Part shown: positions 17,624 to 24,848 of the stretch, piece after piece
Position numbering within the stretch: position 1 is the stretch's first letter
How the letters are laid out: the number at the start of each line of letters is the position of its first letter
NCBI GenBank assembly: GCA_910579605.1
Contig: CAJTUG010000030.1
Location: forward strand, 1-30,391
From: an uncultured Muribaculaceae bacterium
Lineage (GTDB): Bacteria > Bacteroidota > Bacteroidia > Bacteroidales > Muribaculaceae
Length of the DNA: 30,391 bases
Direction of reading: 5' to 3'
Position numbers and translations under genes: made by a program
Notes under the pieces: model-generated
Databases searched by the model: none
What the model was told of the DNA's origin: nothing
Seen by the model: the letters and a program-made list of their open reading frames with translations, nothing else

Positions 17624-19918
17624 ATGAAACTTAAAAATTTCCTTTACACCGGAGCAGCAGCCGTGGCTCTCTTTGCCATGGCATCGTGCGGTGATTCAAA
17701 AGGTCAAGGCAACGGCGAGATGCATGCATTTGTCGATGATCTTATGGCAAAGATGACGCTTGAGGAGAAACTTGGGCAATTGAATCTCCCTGCTTCCGAT
17801 GATATCGTGACAGGACAAGCTCAGAGCAGCAACATCGGTTCAATGGTTGCTAAAGGCCAGGTAGGCGGTGTATTCAACATTAAAGGTGTGGAAAAAATCC
17901 GCGACTTGCAGCGAGTTGCAGTAGAAGAAAGCCGTCTTGGTATACCTCTGCTTTTCGGAATGGATGTTATTCATGGATATGAAACAGTATTCCCCATACC
18001 TTTGGCTCTTTCGTGTTCGTGGGACACTGTTGCGATAGAACGTACTGCCCGTATTGCTGCAACCGAAGCCTCAGCTTCTGGTATCTGTTGGACATTTAGC
18101 CCAATGGTTGATATATGTCGCGACCCACGTTGGGGCCGCGCATCCGAGGGTTCTGGCGAAGACCCATTCCTTGGAGCTGCTATTGCCCGTGCGATGGTTC
18201 ATGGTTACCAGGGCGACAACATGGAGAATAATAATGAGATTATGGCTTGTGTCAAGCATTTTGCTCTTTATGGCGCACCCGAAGCTGGTCGTGATTACAA
18301 CACTGTAGACATGAGTCGTCAACGTATGTTCAATGAATATTTCGAACCGTATAAAGCCGGAGCAGAAGCCGGAGCAGGTAGCTTCATGACCTCGTTCAAT
18401 ACGGTAGACGGAGTGCCTGCGACTGCCAACCGTTGGCTTCTCACCGACGTCCTTCGCGGAATGTGGGGATGGGATGGTTTTGTCGTTACAGACTACACTG
18501 CTATTTCCGAAATGATCGCGCATGGTTTGGGCGATTTGCAGCAGGTATCGGCTCTTGCCCTTAAAGCTGGCACTGACATGGATATGGTTGCAGATGGCTT
18601 CAATGGCACACTTGCTCAGAGTCTTGAAGAAGGTAAAGTTGATCTTGGCCAGATAGATGCTGCTGTTCGTCGTATACTTGAAGCAAAATATAAGCTTGGT
18701 CTATTTCAGGATCCCTACAAATATATCAATGTAGACCGTGAGAAAAACGAGGTTTATACAGACGCAAACCGCGATGAAGCACGCAAAATAGCTACAGAAA
18801 CTTTTGTACTTCTTAAGAATGAGGGCAATGTGCTCCCCCTCAAGAAAGGTGGCAGAATTGCCGTTGTAGGTCCTTTGGGTGACACTCGCTCTAATATGCC
18901 AGGCACATGGAGTGTAGCTGCGGCGTTCGATAAATACAAATCGCTCTACGAAGGAATCCGTGATGCAGTTGGCAATAATGGGACTGTAACCTATGCCAAA
19001 GGAACCAACCTTGTGTCGGATCCCGAACTTGAAGCAAATGCTACCATGTTCGGTCGCGAAATGCGAGACAACCGTTCTGAAGCGGCTTTACTTGCCGAAG
19101 CTCTCCAAGTAGCACGTAATTCCGATGTAATCATTGCCGCAATGGGTGAATCTTCGGAATTCAGTGGCGAGTCTTCAAGCCGTAGCGATATTTCATTGCC
19201 CGAAAACCAGAAAGCACTTCTCAAGGCTCTTGTAGCTACAGGTAAACCGGTAGTGATGCTAAATTTCTCTGGTAGAGCAACTATTATGAGCTGGGAAAGC
19301 GAAAACGTCCCTGCTATCCTAAATGTATGGTTTGGAGGCTCGGAAGCAGCTGATGCTATTGCAGATGTTGTATTTGGCGATGTTTGCCCATCTGGAAAGC
19401 TTACATGTACTATGCCGCGAAATATGGGTCAAATTCCTATCTATTATAATCATTTCAATACCGGCCGCCCCAAAGCTCAAGATGTTAAATTTGAGAAATT
19501 CCGCACAGGTTATATCGATAGCCCTAATTCTCCGCTTTATCCATTTGGTTATGGCTTGAGCTACACTACTTTTGAATATAGCGATTTCGCTCTTTCTTCT
19601 ACAGAAATGACTGCCGACGGCACTATTACTGCCAGCGTGAAAGTAACTAATACCGGCAGCCGAGATGCCGACGAAATAGTCCAATTCTATCTTCGTGACC
19701 TTGTTGGTAGTTCTGCACGTCCTGTTAAGGAGCTTAAAGGTTTCAACAGAATCAACTTGAAAGCAGGCGAAAGCAAAGTAGTTGAATTTGTAATTACTGC
19801 AGATTTGTTGAAATATTATAATTTTGAGCTTGAATATGTGGCAGAACCCGGCGAGTTTGTGGCAATGGTAGGCCCAGACAGTGAAAATGTTCAGTCTCTC
19901 AATTTCACGCTTAAATAA
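17624..19918 (+). CDS. GH3 beta-glucosidase (BglX-like) lipoprotein
   Basis: 764 aa, usual three-domain GH3 length. Lipoprotein signal with lipobox AMASC (Cys22). N-terminal TIM barrel (about 32-390) has KMTLEEKLGQLNLP, FGMDVIHGYETVFPIPLALSCSWD split across the barrel, CRDPRWGRASEGSGEDPFLG, CVKHFALYG and GFVVTDYTAI. Asp290 of TDY is the predicted nucleophile. The alpha/beta sandwich (about 395-620) carries GESSEFSGESSSRSD, where Glu516 is the likely acid/base. A fibronectin III-like domain closes the protein (about 670-760). It removes non-reducing terminal glucose from beta-gluco-oligosaccharides in the periplasm. Next to a GH144-type gene the best guess is beta-1,2-linked (sophoro-) oligosaccharides, as for a GH3 enzyme described in Bacteroides thetaiotaomicron. 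Lies 43 bp after the GH144 gene, with no promoter seen between. Confidence 0.93.
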   Translation: MKLKNFLYTGAAAVALFAMASCGDSKGQGNGEMHAFVDDLMAKMTLEEKLGQLNLPASDDIVTGQAQSSNIGSMVAKGQVGGVFNIKGVEKIRDLQRVAVEESRLGIPLLFGMDVIHGYETVFPIPLALSCSWDTVAIERTARIAATEASASGICWTFSPMVDICRDPRWGRASEGSGEDPFLGAAIARAMVHGYQGDNMENNNEIMACVKHFALYGAPEAGRDYNTVDMSRQRMFNEYFEPYKAGAEAGAGSFMTSFNTVDGVPATANRWLLTDVLRGMWGWDGFVVTDYTAISEMIAHGLGDLQQVSALALKAGTDMDMVADGFNGTLAQSLEEGKVDLGQIDAAVRRILEAKYKLGLFQDPYKYINVDREKNEVYTDANRDEARKIATETFVLLKNEGNVLPLKKGGRIAVVGPLGDTRSNMPGTWSVAAAFDKYKSLYEGIRDAVGNNGTVTYAKGTNLVSDPELEANATMFGREMRDNRSEAALLAEALQVARNSDVIIAAMGESSEFSGESSSRSDISLPENQKALLKALVATGKPVVMLNFSGRATIMSWESENVPAILNVWFGGSEAADAIADVVFGDVCPSGKLTCTMPRNMGQIPIYYNHFNTGRPKAQDVKFEKFRTGYIDSPNSPLYPFGYGLSYTTFEYSDFALSSTEMTADGTITASVKVTNTGSRDADEIVQFYLRDLVGSSARPVKELKGFNRINLKAGESKVVEFVITADLLKYYNFELEYVAEPGEFVAMVGPDSENVQSLNFTLK

Positions 19919-19965
19919 ATAATAGCTCAAACAGCAAAACACAAGCGTAAAGCTTTATAGATATC

Positions 19966-20001
19966 AAGTCCGCGACTGCGTTATTTAGCAGCTGCGGACT
20001 T
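19966..20001. terminator. Hairpin after the GH3 gene; possible end of the PUL transcript
   Basis: AAGTCCGC (19966-19973) pairs with GCGGACTT (19994-20001). The stem continues through a G-T pair and one A-C mismatch into CTGC/GCAG, with an 8-nt loop. It is a strong stem, but no T run follows on either strand. It is therefore not a classic intrinsic terminator and may act as a 3' end protecting structure or a processing site. Confidence 0.45.
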
Positions 20002-20009
20002 GTTGCGTA

Positions 20010-20040
20010 TTGGTAAGGGAAACATTTTTGTGTAATTTTG
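20010..20040 (+). promoter_or_regulatory. Promoter for gluQ
   Basis: TTG at 20010-20012, 20 nt spacer, then TAATTTTG at 20033-20040, an exact TAnnTTTG match. The predicted start falls at about 20045-20048, while the ATG is at 20049, so the mRNA would have almost no leader. Confidence 0.65.
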
Positions 20041-20048
20041 CAACTGAA

Positions 20049-21008
20049 ATGGATTTTGAAGAAAAAAATAATATTCCAGTAGGGCGCTTTGCCCCTTCGC
20101 CTACTGGTCGCATGCACTTGGGAAATGTGTATGCGGCTCTCATGTCTTGGTTATCTGTAAAGAGTCGTGGTGGTAGGTGGGTCTTGAGAATTGAAGACCT
20201 GGATACATGTCGTTCTAAACTTGAATATGCTAAATTGTTGGAAGATGATTTGATTTGGCTTGGTCTTGATTGGGACGAAGGAGGACTGGAAAATATAGGG
20301 ATTCATGGTCCTTATATGCAAAGCAAAAGAGGGGAATTTTATGAGGAGGCTTTGGCAAAGTTGGAAGCTTTGGGATTGCTATACCGTTGTCGCTGTCGCC
20401 GAGCCGATATTTTGGCTACTCAAGCTCCTCACCAGTCCGACGGCCGTGTTGTTTATTCAGGTCGCTGCCGTCCGTTGGATAGACCTCCGTTCCCTCTCAT
20501 GCGAGAAGGTGGAGCGGTGCGTTTATATGTGCCTGGAGAAGATATACGTTTCAAAGACCGTTATTTCGGTATGCAAAGAGTTAATTTGGCTACTCATTGT
20601 GGCGATTTCATCCTTCGTCGTGCCGATGGTGCCTGGGCATATCAACTGGCTGTTGTTGTCGACGATGCTGCTATGGGTATAACCGAAGTCGTTCGTGGTT
20701 GCGATCTTCTCCTGTCTGCTGCACAGCAAATCTATCTATATCGCTTATTAGGTCTGAGAGAGCCGGAATTTGCTCATATCCCTTTGATATGCAATGCTCG
20801 TGGGATACGTTTATCTAAACGCGACAGTTCTTTAAGTATGGATCAGCTACGTAAGGCCTATTCACCATCTCAAATATTAGGTTACTTGGCTGGGGAGTGT
20901 GGTCTTTGCGGAAAAGGCGCTGAAACAAGCTTAGAAGACTTATTAGAATTGTATTCTTCTTTTGCTATGGTAGGGCGGGAGAAAATAATGGTAGATTCAG
21001 TCTTGTGA
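20049..21008 (+). CDS. gluQ: Glutamyl-Q tRNA(Asp) synthetase
   Basis: 319 aa from the ATG at 20049. An upstream in-frame TTG at 20010 lies inside the promoter and is rejected. The enzyme is a truncated GluRS paralogue that activates glutamate and attaches it to the queuosine base at position 34 of tRNA(Asp). It shows GRFAPSPTGRMHLGN (HIGH-type signature) and LRIEDLDTCR. A zinc site of the YRCRCRRAD ... YSGRCRP type is characteristic of GluQ-RS. Other motifs are QLAVVVDDAAMGITEVVRGCDLL, and LSKRDSS in the KMSKS position. The C-terminal anticodon-binding domain of true GluRS is absent, as expected at this length. It is separated from the PUL by a hairpin and has its own promoter. Confidence 0.94.
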   Translation: MDFEEKNNIPVGRFAPSPTGRMHLGNVYAALMSWLSVKSRGGRWVLRIEDLDTCRSKLEYAKLLEDDLIWLGLDWDEGGLENIGIHGPYMQSKRGEFYEEALAKLEALGLLYRCRCRRADILATQAPHQSDGRVVYSGRCRPLDRPPFPLMREGGAVRLYVPGEDIRFKDRYFGMQRVNLATHCGDFILRRADGAWAYQLAVVVDDAAMGITEVVRGCDLLLSAAQQIYLYRLLGLREPEFAHIPLICNARGIRLSKRDSSLSMDQLRKAYSPSQILGYLAGECGLCGKGAETSLEDLLELYSSFAMVGREKIMVDSVL

Positions 21009-21050
21009 ACAATATGGCAAATTAGTATATTAACTTGCTAATCTCCGTTA

Positions 21051-21076
21051 AAAAATTTGGCTGTGCCGATTTTTTT
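21051..21076 (+). terminator. Small intrinsic terminator after gluQ
   Basis: TTGGC (21057-21061) pairs with GCCGA (21065-21069) across a TGT loop. An A run (21051-21055) lies upstream and a T run (21070-21076) downstream, which can extend the stem. The stem core is short, so strength is uncertain. It overlaps the putative -33 box of the next promoter. Confidence 0.45.
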
Positions 21077-21087
21077 ATGTATTTTTA
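21056..21087 (+). promoter_or_regulatory. Candidate promoter for the stem-peptide salvage cluster
   Basis: TTTG at 21056-21059, 20 nt spacer, then TATTTTTA at 21080-21087, which matches TAnnTTTG except for the last base. Predicted start is about 21094, leaving about 24 nt to the ATG at 21118. Confidence 0.45.
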
Positions 21088-21117
21088 CAGAAAATACTTT
21101 CAACCCCCAAAAATTAA

Positions 21118-22488
21118 ATGAAACGTAAACTTATATTACTTTTGGTTTTGTTGTTTGGTGCTTTTGGAGCAGCATATTTGTCGTATAAGCGTTCGGCTCA
21201 AGAAGCTGGGGCCAAGCACCGGTGGCTTGAAAGCGACTCTGTTGCAGCTATAGAAAGTCGCACACGAAGGGATTTTACTTTGACTCGACAAGAATTTGCT
21301 CAAGCGGCAATGGAAAAGTATCCATGGCTCACAGACGAGCAAATAGATAGTTTTATTGCTTTAAAATATATTGAAGCGAGAATTATAAACGATACACTCC
21401 GTATTCACCGCAAAGCAGTGCGTAATTTTGGTATCTTGTGTCCGAAAGCAGGTGAACATTTTTCAGGTCGTGGAGCAACTGCCAGTCAAGCTCGCATTTC
21501 ATATGTTGATTCCGTGCTTGATTATTATGCCGGCGAGAATGCTGTAGGCAATGCACGACGGGTGAAATACCGTTTTTCTATAGATGTCCCTTATGCCGCT
21601 GCAATTCAAGGTGATTCTTTGCGTGTATGGATGCCCTTGCCTGTGGAGAGCGATCGGCAAAGCGATATAGAGATTATTGATGCTTCTCATCCCTACATCC
21701 GATCAAATGGACGCAGTTGCCATAATAGTGTTTATATGTTAGCACAAGCTCCTCAGCCTGGTGATACCGCTCATTTTGAACTTACTGCCGTATTTACGAC
21801 ATCTGGAAAGTACTGTAAGGAGGAAAATATTCTCAGCAATCTTAAACCATATGATAAAAATTCCGAAGAGTACAATAAATATACCTCATTTGATAACCGG
21901 CATATAGTATCTCTTGATTCTCTTGCTCATGCTATAGTGGGAGACGAAACGAACCCTTATAGGCAAAGCGAGTTGGTTTTCGATTATATAGCTAAAAATT
22001 ATCCTTGGGCAGGAGCTCTTGAATACAGCATAATCCCATGCATCCCTCAATATGTTGTAGAACAGCACCACGGCGATTGCGGTCAGGTATCGTTGCTATA
22101 TATATCGTTGATGCGTACCTTGGGAATTCCTGCTCGTTGGGAAAGTGGTTGGATGCTTCATCCCGGCGAATTAAACCTTCACGATTGGGCAGAAGTGTAT
22201 TTTGAAGGTGTGGGATGGCTTCCTGTCGATGTTTCCTTCGGACGATATTCGGGATCGGATAAAGCAGAAATATCAGGTTTTTATAGCCATGGCATTGATT
22301 CACACCGTATGGCAGTGAATAAGGCTGTTGGCGGCGATTTTTATCCTAAAAAGAAATACATACGTTCGGAAACTGTAGATTTCCAAGTTGGCGAGGTGGA
22401 AACTACCCGTGGAAATCTCTTCTATCCAATGTGGAACTACCACATGGAAATTCTTGAAAACCAACCAATAGAAATTTTAAACAAATGA
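21118..22488 (+). CDS. Exported transglutaminase-like (cysteine protease fold) protein
   Basis: 456 aa. An N-terminal hydrophobic stretch (residues 4-22, after MKRK) is a signal peptide or signal anchor, placing the protein in the periplasm or on the membrane. The middle part (about 60-280) is unassigned. The transglutaminase-like core is at about 280-375, with a complete triad: Cys321 in HHGDCGQVSLLY, His355 in LHDWAEVYF and Asp371 in LPVDVSFG. Bacterial members of this superfamily are mostly peptidases or amidases, not cross-linkers. The gene overlaps the next one (NlpC/P60) by 4 bp (ATGA), so the two are translationally coupled and probably act on related substrates, perhaps cell-wall peptides. 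Substrate not known. Confidence 0.85.
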   Translation: MKRKLILLLVLLFGAFGAAYLSYKRSAQEAGAKHRWLESDSVAAIESRTRRDFTLTRQEFAQAAMEKYPWLTDEQIDSFIALKYIEARIINDTLRIHRKAVRNFGILCPKAGEHFSGRGATASQARISYVDSVLDYYAGENAVGNARRVKYRFSIDVPYAAAIQGDSLRVWMPLPVESDRQSDIEIIDASHPYIRSNGRSCHNSVYMLAQAPQPGDTAHFELTAVFTTSGKYCKEENILSNLKPYDKNSEEYNKYTSFDNRHIVSLDSLAHAIVGDETNPYRQSELVFDYIAKNYPWAGALEYSIIPCIPQYVVEQHHGDCGQVSLLYISLMRTLGIPARWESGWMLHPGELNLHDWAEVYFEGVGWLPVDVSFGRYSGSDKAEISGFYSHGIDSHRMAVNKAVGGDFYPKKKYIRSETVDFQVGEVETTRGNLFYPMWNYHMEILENQPIEILNK

Positions 22489-23657
22489 AAAAAATAATAT
22501 TGGCTCTATCATTGTCTGTAGCAGTGATGCCTTTATGGGCGCAATCTTCTGCTAATGCATTGACTAAAGCTCAAGAAATTCTTCAAACAATCAAGGAAGA
22601 CCTTGCTCCCGACGGGCGTCAGGTTATTTTCGGTCTGAAGGCATTCAACAGCCCTGATGGTATTCTTACGGTTGAAGGTACGACCTCGGAGCAGACCATA
22701 CGTGATTCGGCTGTAGAAGCCCTCTCGTCACATGGCGTGGACTTTGCCGACTCTATATGCGTTTACCCATCCGACAATTGGGGACAGGTCCGTATTCCAG
22801 TTGCAAGTCTCAGGACTGCCGGCAAACATGCGGCGGAGATGGCTACACAAGCTGTAATGGGCACACCGCTTCGTATTTTGGAATCTTCGGGGGAATGGTA
22901 TCACGTACAAACCCCGGATGGATATATAGCTTGGGTGCCACAATCGTCGGTACAGCTTAAAACGGCCGAGGATATGGAAAAATGGCGCAAAGCTAAGCGT
23001 TTCATAGTTACAAGTCCTTTTCAGATACGTGCTTATTCTTCTGCCGATAAAAATGGTTTGCGAGATGTGGTGACAGATTTAGTAAATGGTTGTATCGTAG
23101 AACCTGCAAATAGCGATGTTGTTCTTTCTAACGGTCGTTTGGCTATCAAGTTGCCTGATGACCGTAGGGCTTATGTAGACGTTTCCGATGTAGCTCCAAT
23201 AGAGGAATGGGCAGCACAAAATTTCAATCCCGAAAAAATACTTGACATTGCTTATTCCATGGAGGGGACTCCATATCTTTGGGGCGGAACATCTACCAAG
23301 GCAATAGACTGCAGTGGTTTAGCAAAAGTGTCTTATTTTGCAAATGGTATAATACTTATGCGAGATGCATCTCAACAAGCATTGACAGGAACGCGAATTG
23401 AAGCTTCCGATTGGCCCAACTGCCAAGCTGGAGATTTGCTGTTTTTCGGCAATCCTTCTACTCGGAGAGTAACACATGTGGCAATCTACGATAATAACGG
23501 CAACTACGTTCATTCTTCGGGCAGGGTTAAACGTAATAGCGTAGATCCGGAATCGTCTTCTTATCTCAAAACACCTTTTCTCCATGCTGTAAGAATAGCC
23601 GGAAATGAAGAGACAAAAGGTATTACAAGAGCCCGAAACCACAATTGGTATTTTTAG
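22485..23657 (+). CDS. NlpC/P60 peptidoglycan endopeptidase with bacterial SH3 domains (YkfC-like)
   Basis: 390 aa. Sec signal peptide (residues 1-19, ending LWAQ). Two SH3b-like regions (about 60-155 and 165-240: MGTPLRILESSGEWYHVQ, PDGYIAWVPQSSV) precede the catalytic domain (about 250-375). Catalytic Cys276 in IDCSGLAKVSYF, His331 in RVTHVAIYD and His343 in YVHSSGRV form the NlpC/P60 triad, with YLWGGTS just before the Cys. Family members with this architecture cut the gamma-D-Glu-diamino acid bond in muropeptide stems and release L-Ala-D-Glu. The next gene encodes the L-Ala-D/L-Glu epimerase, as in the Bacillus ykfB-ykfC pair, which supports this. Overlaps the preceding gene by 4 bp; 27 bp to the epimerase gene. 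Confidence 0.93.
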   Translation: MKKIILALSLSVAVMPLWAQSSANALTKAQEILQTIKEDLAPDGRQVIFGLKAFNSPDGILTVEGTTSEQTIRDSAVEALSSHGVDFADSICVYPSDNWGQVRIPVASLRTAGKHAAEMATQAVMGTPLRILESSGEWYHVQTPDGYIAWVPQSSVQLKTAEDMEKWRKAKRFIVTSPFQIRAYSSADKNGLRDVVTDLVNGCIVEPANSDVVLSNGRLAIKLPDDRRAYVDVSDVAPIEEWAAQNFNPEKILDIAYSMEGTPYLWGGTSTKAIDCSGLAKVSYFANGIILMRDASQQALTGTRIEASDWPNCQAGDLLFFGNPSTRRVTHVAIYDNNGNYVHSSGRVKRNSVDPESSSYLKTPFLHAVRIAGNEETKGITRARNHNWYF

Positions 23658-23684
23658 ACAATCTTAAATCTTGACTATTTTTCC

Positions 23685-24818
23685 ATGAATCGTAGGAATT
23701 TTTTAAAAACGGGTATGATTGGAGCTTTGATGGCTGCTTCGCCGATAAGCTTTTCTGCATTTGGACAAGCCACTCGCAATGCCACTCGCGAAGGTCGGTT
23801 AAATCTCCGTTTTCGCCCATATGAATTACAATTAAGACATGCATTTAATCTTGCACGCTCGCAGCGAACAAGTACTCCTGGTGTGCAAGTAGAAATAGAA
23901 TATGATGGAATTGTTGGATATGGTGAAGCTTCAATGCCGCCATATCTTGGAGAGTCTATACAATCTGTCACGCAGTTCTTGTCGCAGTTGGATCTAAGCC
24001 AGTTTTCCGATCCATTCCGGATTGAGGACATACACGAATACATGGAGTCTGTTGCGCCCAATAACCGAGCAGCAAAAGCATCGGTAGATATTGCATTGCA
24101 CGATTTGACGGGGAAAATAATGGGTCAGCCTTGGTATAAGATTTGGGGCTTGAATCCTGAAAGGACTCCGAATACATCATTTACTATCAGCTATGATGCA
24201 GATCCGGAGGAGATGAGGAAGAAAATAGAAGAAACGGCTCCTTATAAAGTGGTGAAGGTGAAAATGGGTCTTGACCACGACAAAGAAATAGTGGAAGCGC
24301 TCCGACGCCATACAGATGTGCCTATCTGCGTGGATGCAAACCAGGGATGGACCGACAAGGAAAAGGCCCTTGAAATGTGTCATTGGTTGGCAGAACGCAA
24401 TTGTCTTTTTGTGGAACAGCCGATGGACAAATCTGCAATCGACGATACCGCATGGTTGCGTGAACGCTCGCCATTGCCAATTATAGCCGACGAGTTTTTG
24501 CAACGTATGCCCGATGTGCGCCGCGCCGCTGGAGTCTATGATGGAATTAATATAAAGTTGATGAAGAGTACCGGTATGCACGAAGCATATCAGATGGCTT
24601 CTTTAGCAAGGGCTTTAGGAATGAAAGTTATGCTTGGTTGCATGACTGAGACCTCTTGCGCTGTTTCGGCTGCTTCTCAACTTGCGCCTCTGGTAGATTG
24701 GGCCGACCTTGATGGAAATTTACTTATTGCAAACGATATTTTTGATGGCATGAAAATCGTTGATGGGAAGGTGACGATCCCAAATCGTCCCGGTATCGGC
24801 GTTGTTCCTCTTGCCTGA
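23685..24818 (+). CDS. L-Ala-D/L-Glu (dipeptide) epimerase with a twin-arginine signal
   Basis: 377 aa, enolase superfamily, muconate-lactonising subgroup. Epimerises the D-Glu of L-Ala-D-Glu so peptidases can split the dipeptide. All active-site residues are visible: the KxK motif Lys191/Lys193 (KVKMG), metal ligands Asp217 (CVDANQGW), Glu244 (FVEQPM) and Asp269 (IIADEF), and the second acid/base Lys291 (NIKLMKSTG). Late in the barrel, GCMTETS fits the epimerase group. The N-terminus is MNRRNFLKTGMIGAL..., a textbook Tat signal (RRNFLK, weakly hydrophobic core, cleavage near SAFGQA). The enzyme is therefore probably exported folded to the periplasm, unlike cytoplasmic YcjG or YkfB. Located between NlpC/P60 and a glutamine synthetase-family gene. 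Confidence 0.93.
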   Translation: MNRRNFLKTGMIGALMAASPISFSAFGQATRNATREGRLNLRFRPYELQLRHAFNLARSQRTSTPGVQVEIEYDGIVGYGEASMPPYLGESIQSVTQFLSQLDLSQFSDPFRIEDIHEYMESVAPNNRAAKASVDIALHDLTGKIMGQPWYKIWGLNPERTPNTSFTISYDADPEEMRKKIEETAPYKVVKVKMGLDHDKEIVEALRRHTDVPICVDANQGWTDKEKALEMCHWLAERNCLFVEQPMDKSAIDDTAWLRERSPLPIIADEFLQRMPDVRRAAGVYDGINIKLMKSTGMHEAYQMASLARALGMKVMLGCMTETSCAVSAASQLAPLVDWADLDGNLLIANDIFDGMKIVDGKVTIPNRPGIGVVPLA

Positions 24819-24848
24819 TTATTTTTATATCTCATACCAAGATTAATT

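Noticed and set aside
19319..19942. 207-codon minus-strand frame overlapping the GH3 gene
   Set aside because: Antisense shadow of the conserved GH3 sandwich and FN3 domains, with no promoter or family signature.
20010..20048. Longer GluQ start at TTG 20010
   Set aside because: The extension overlaps the predicted promoter boxes, encodes non-conserved residues, and the family motif GRFAPSPTG begins at the usual distance from the ATG at 20049.
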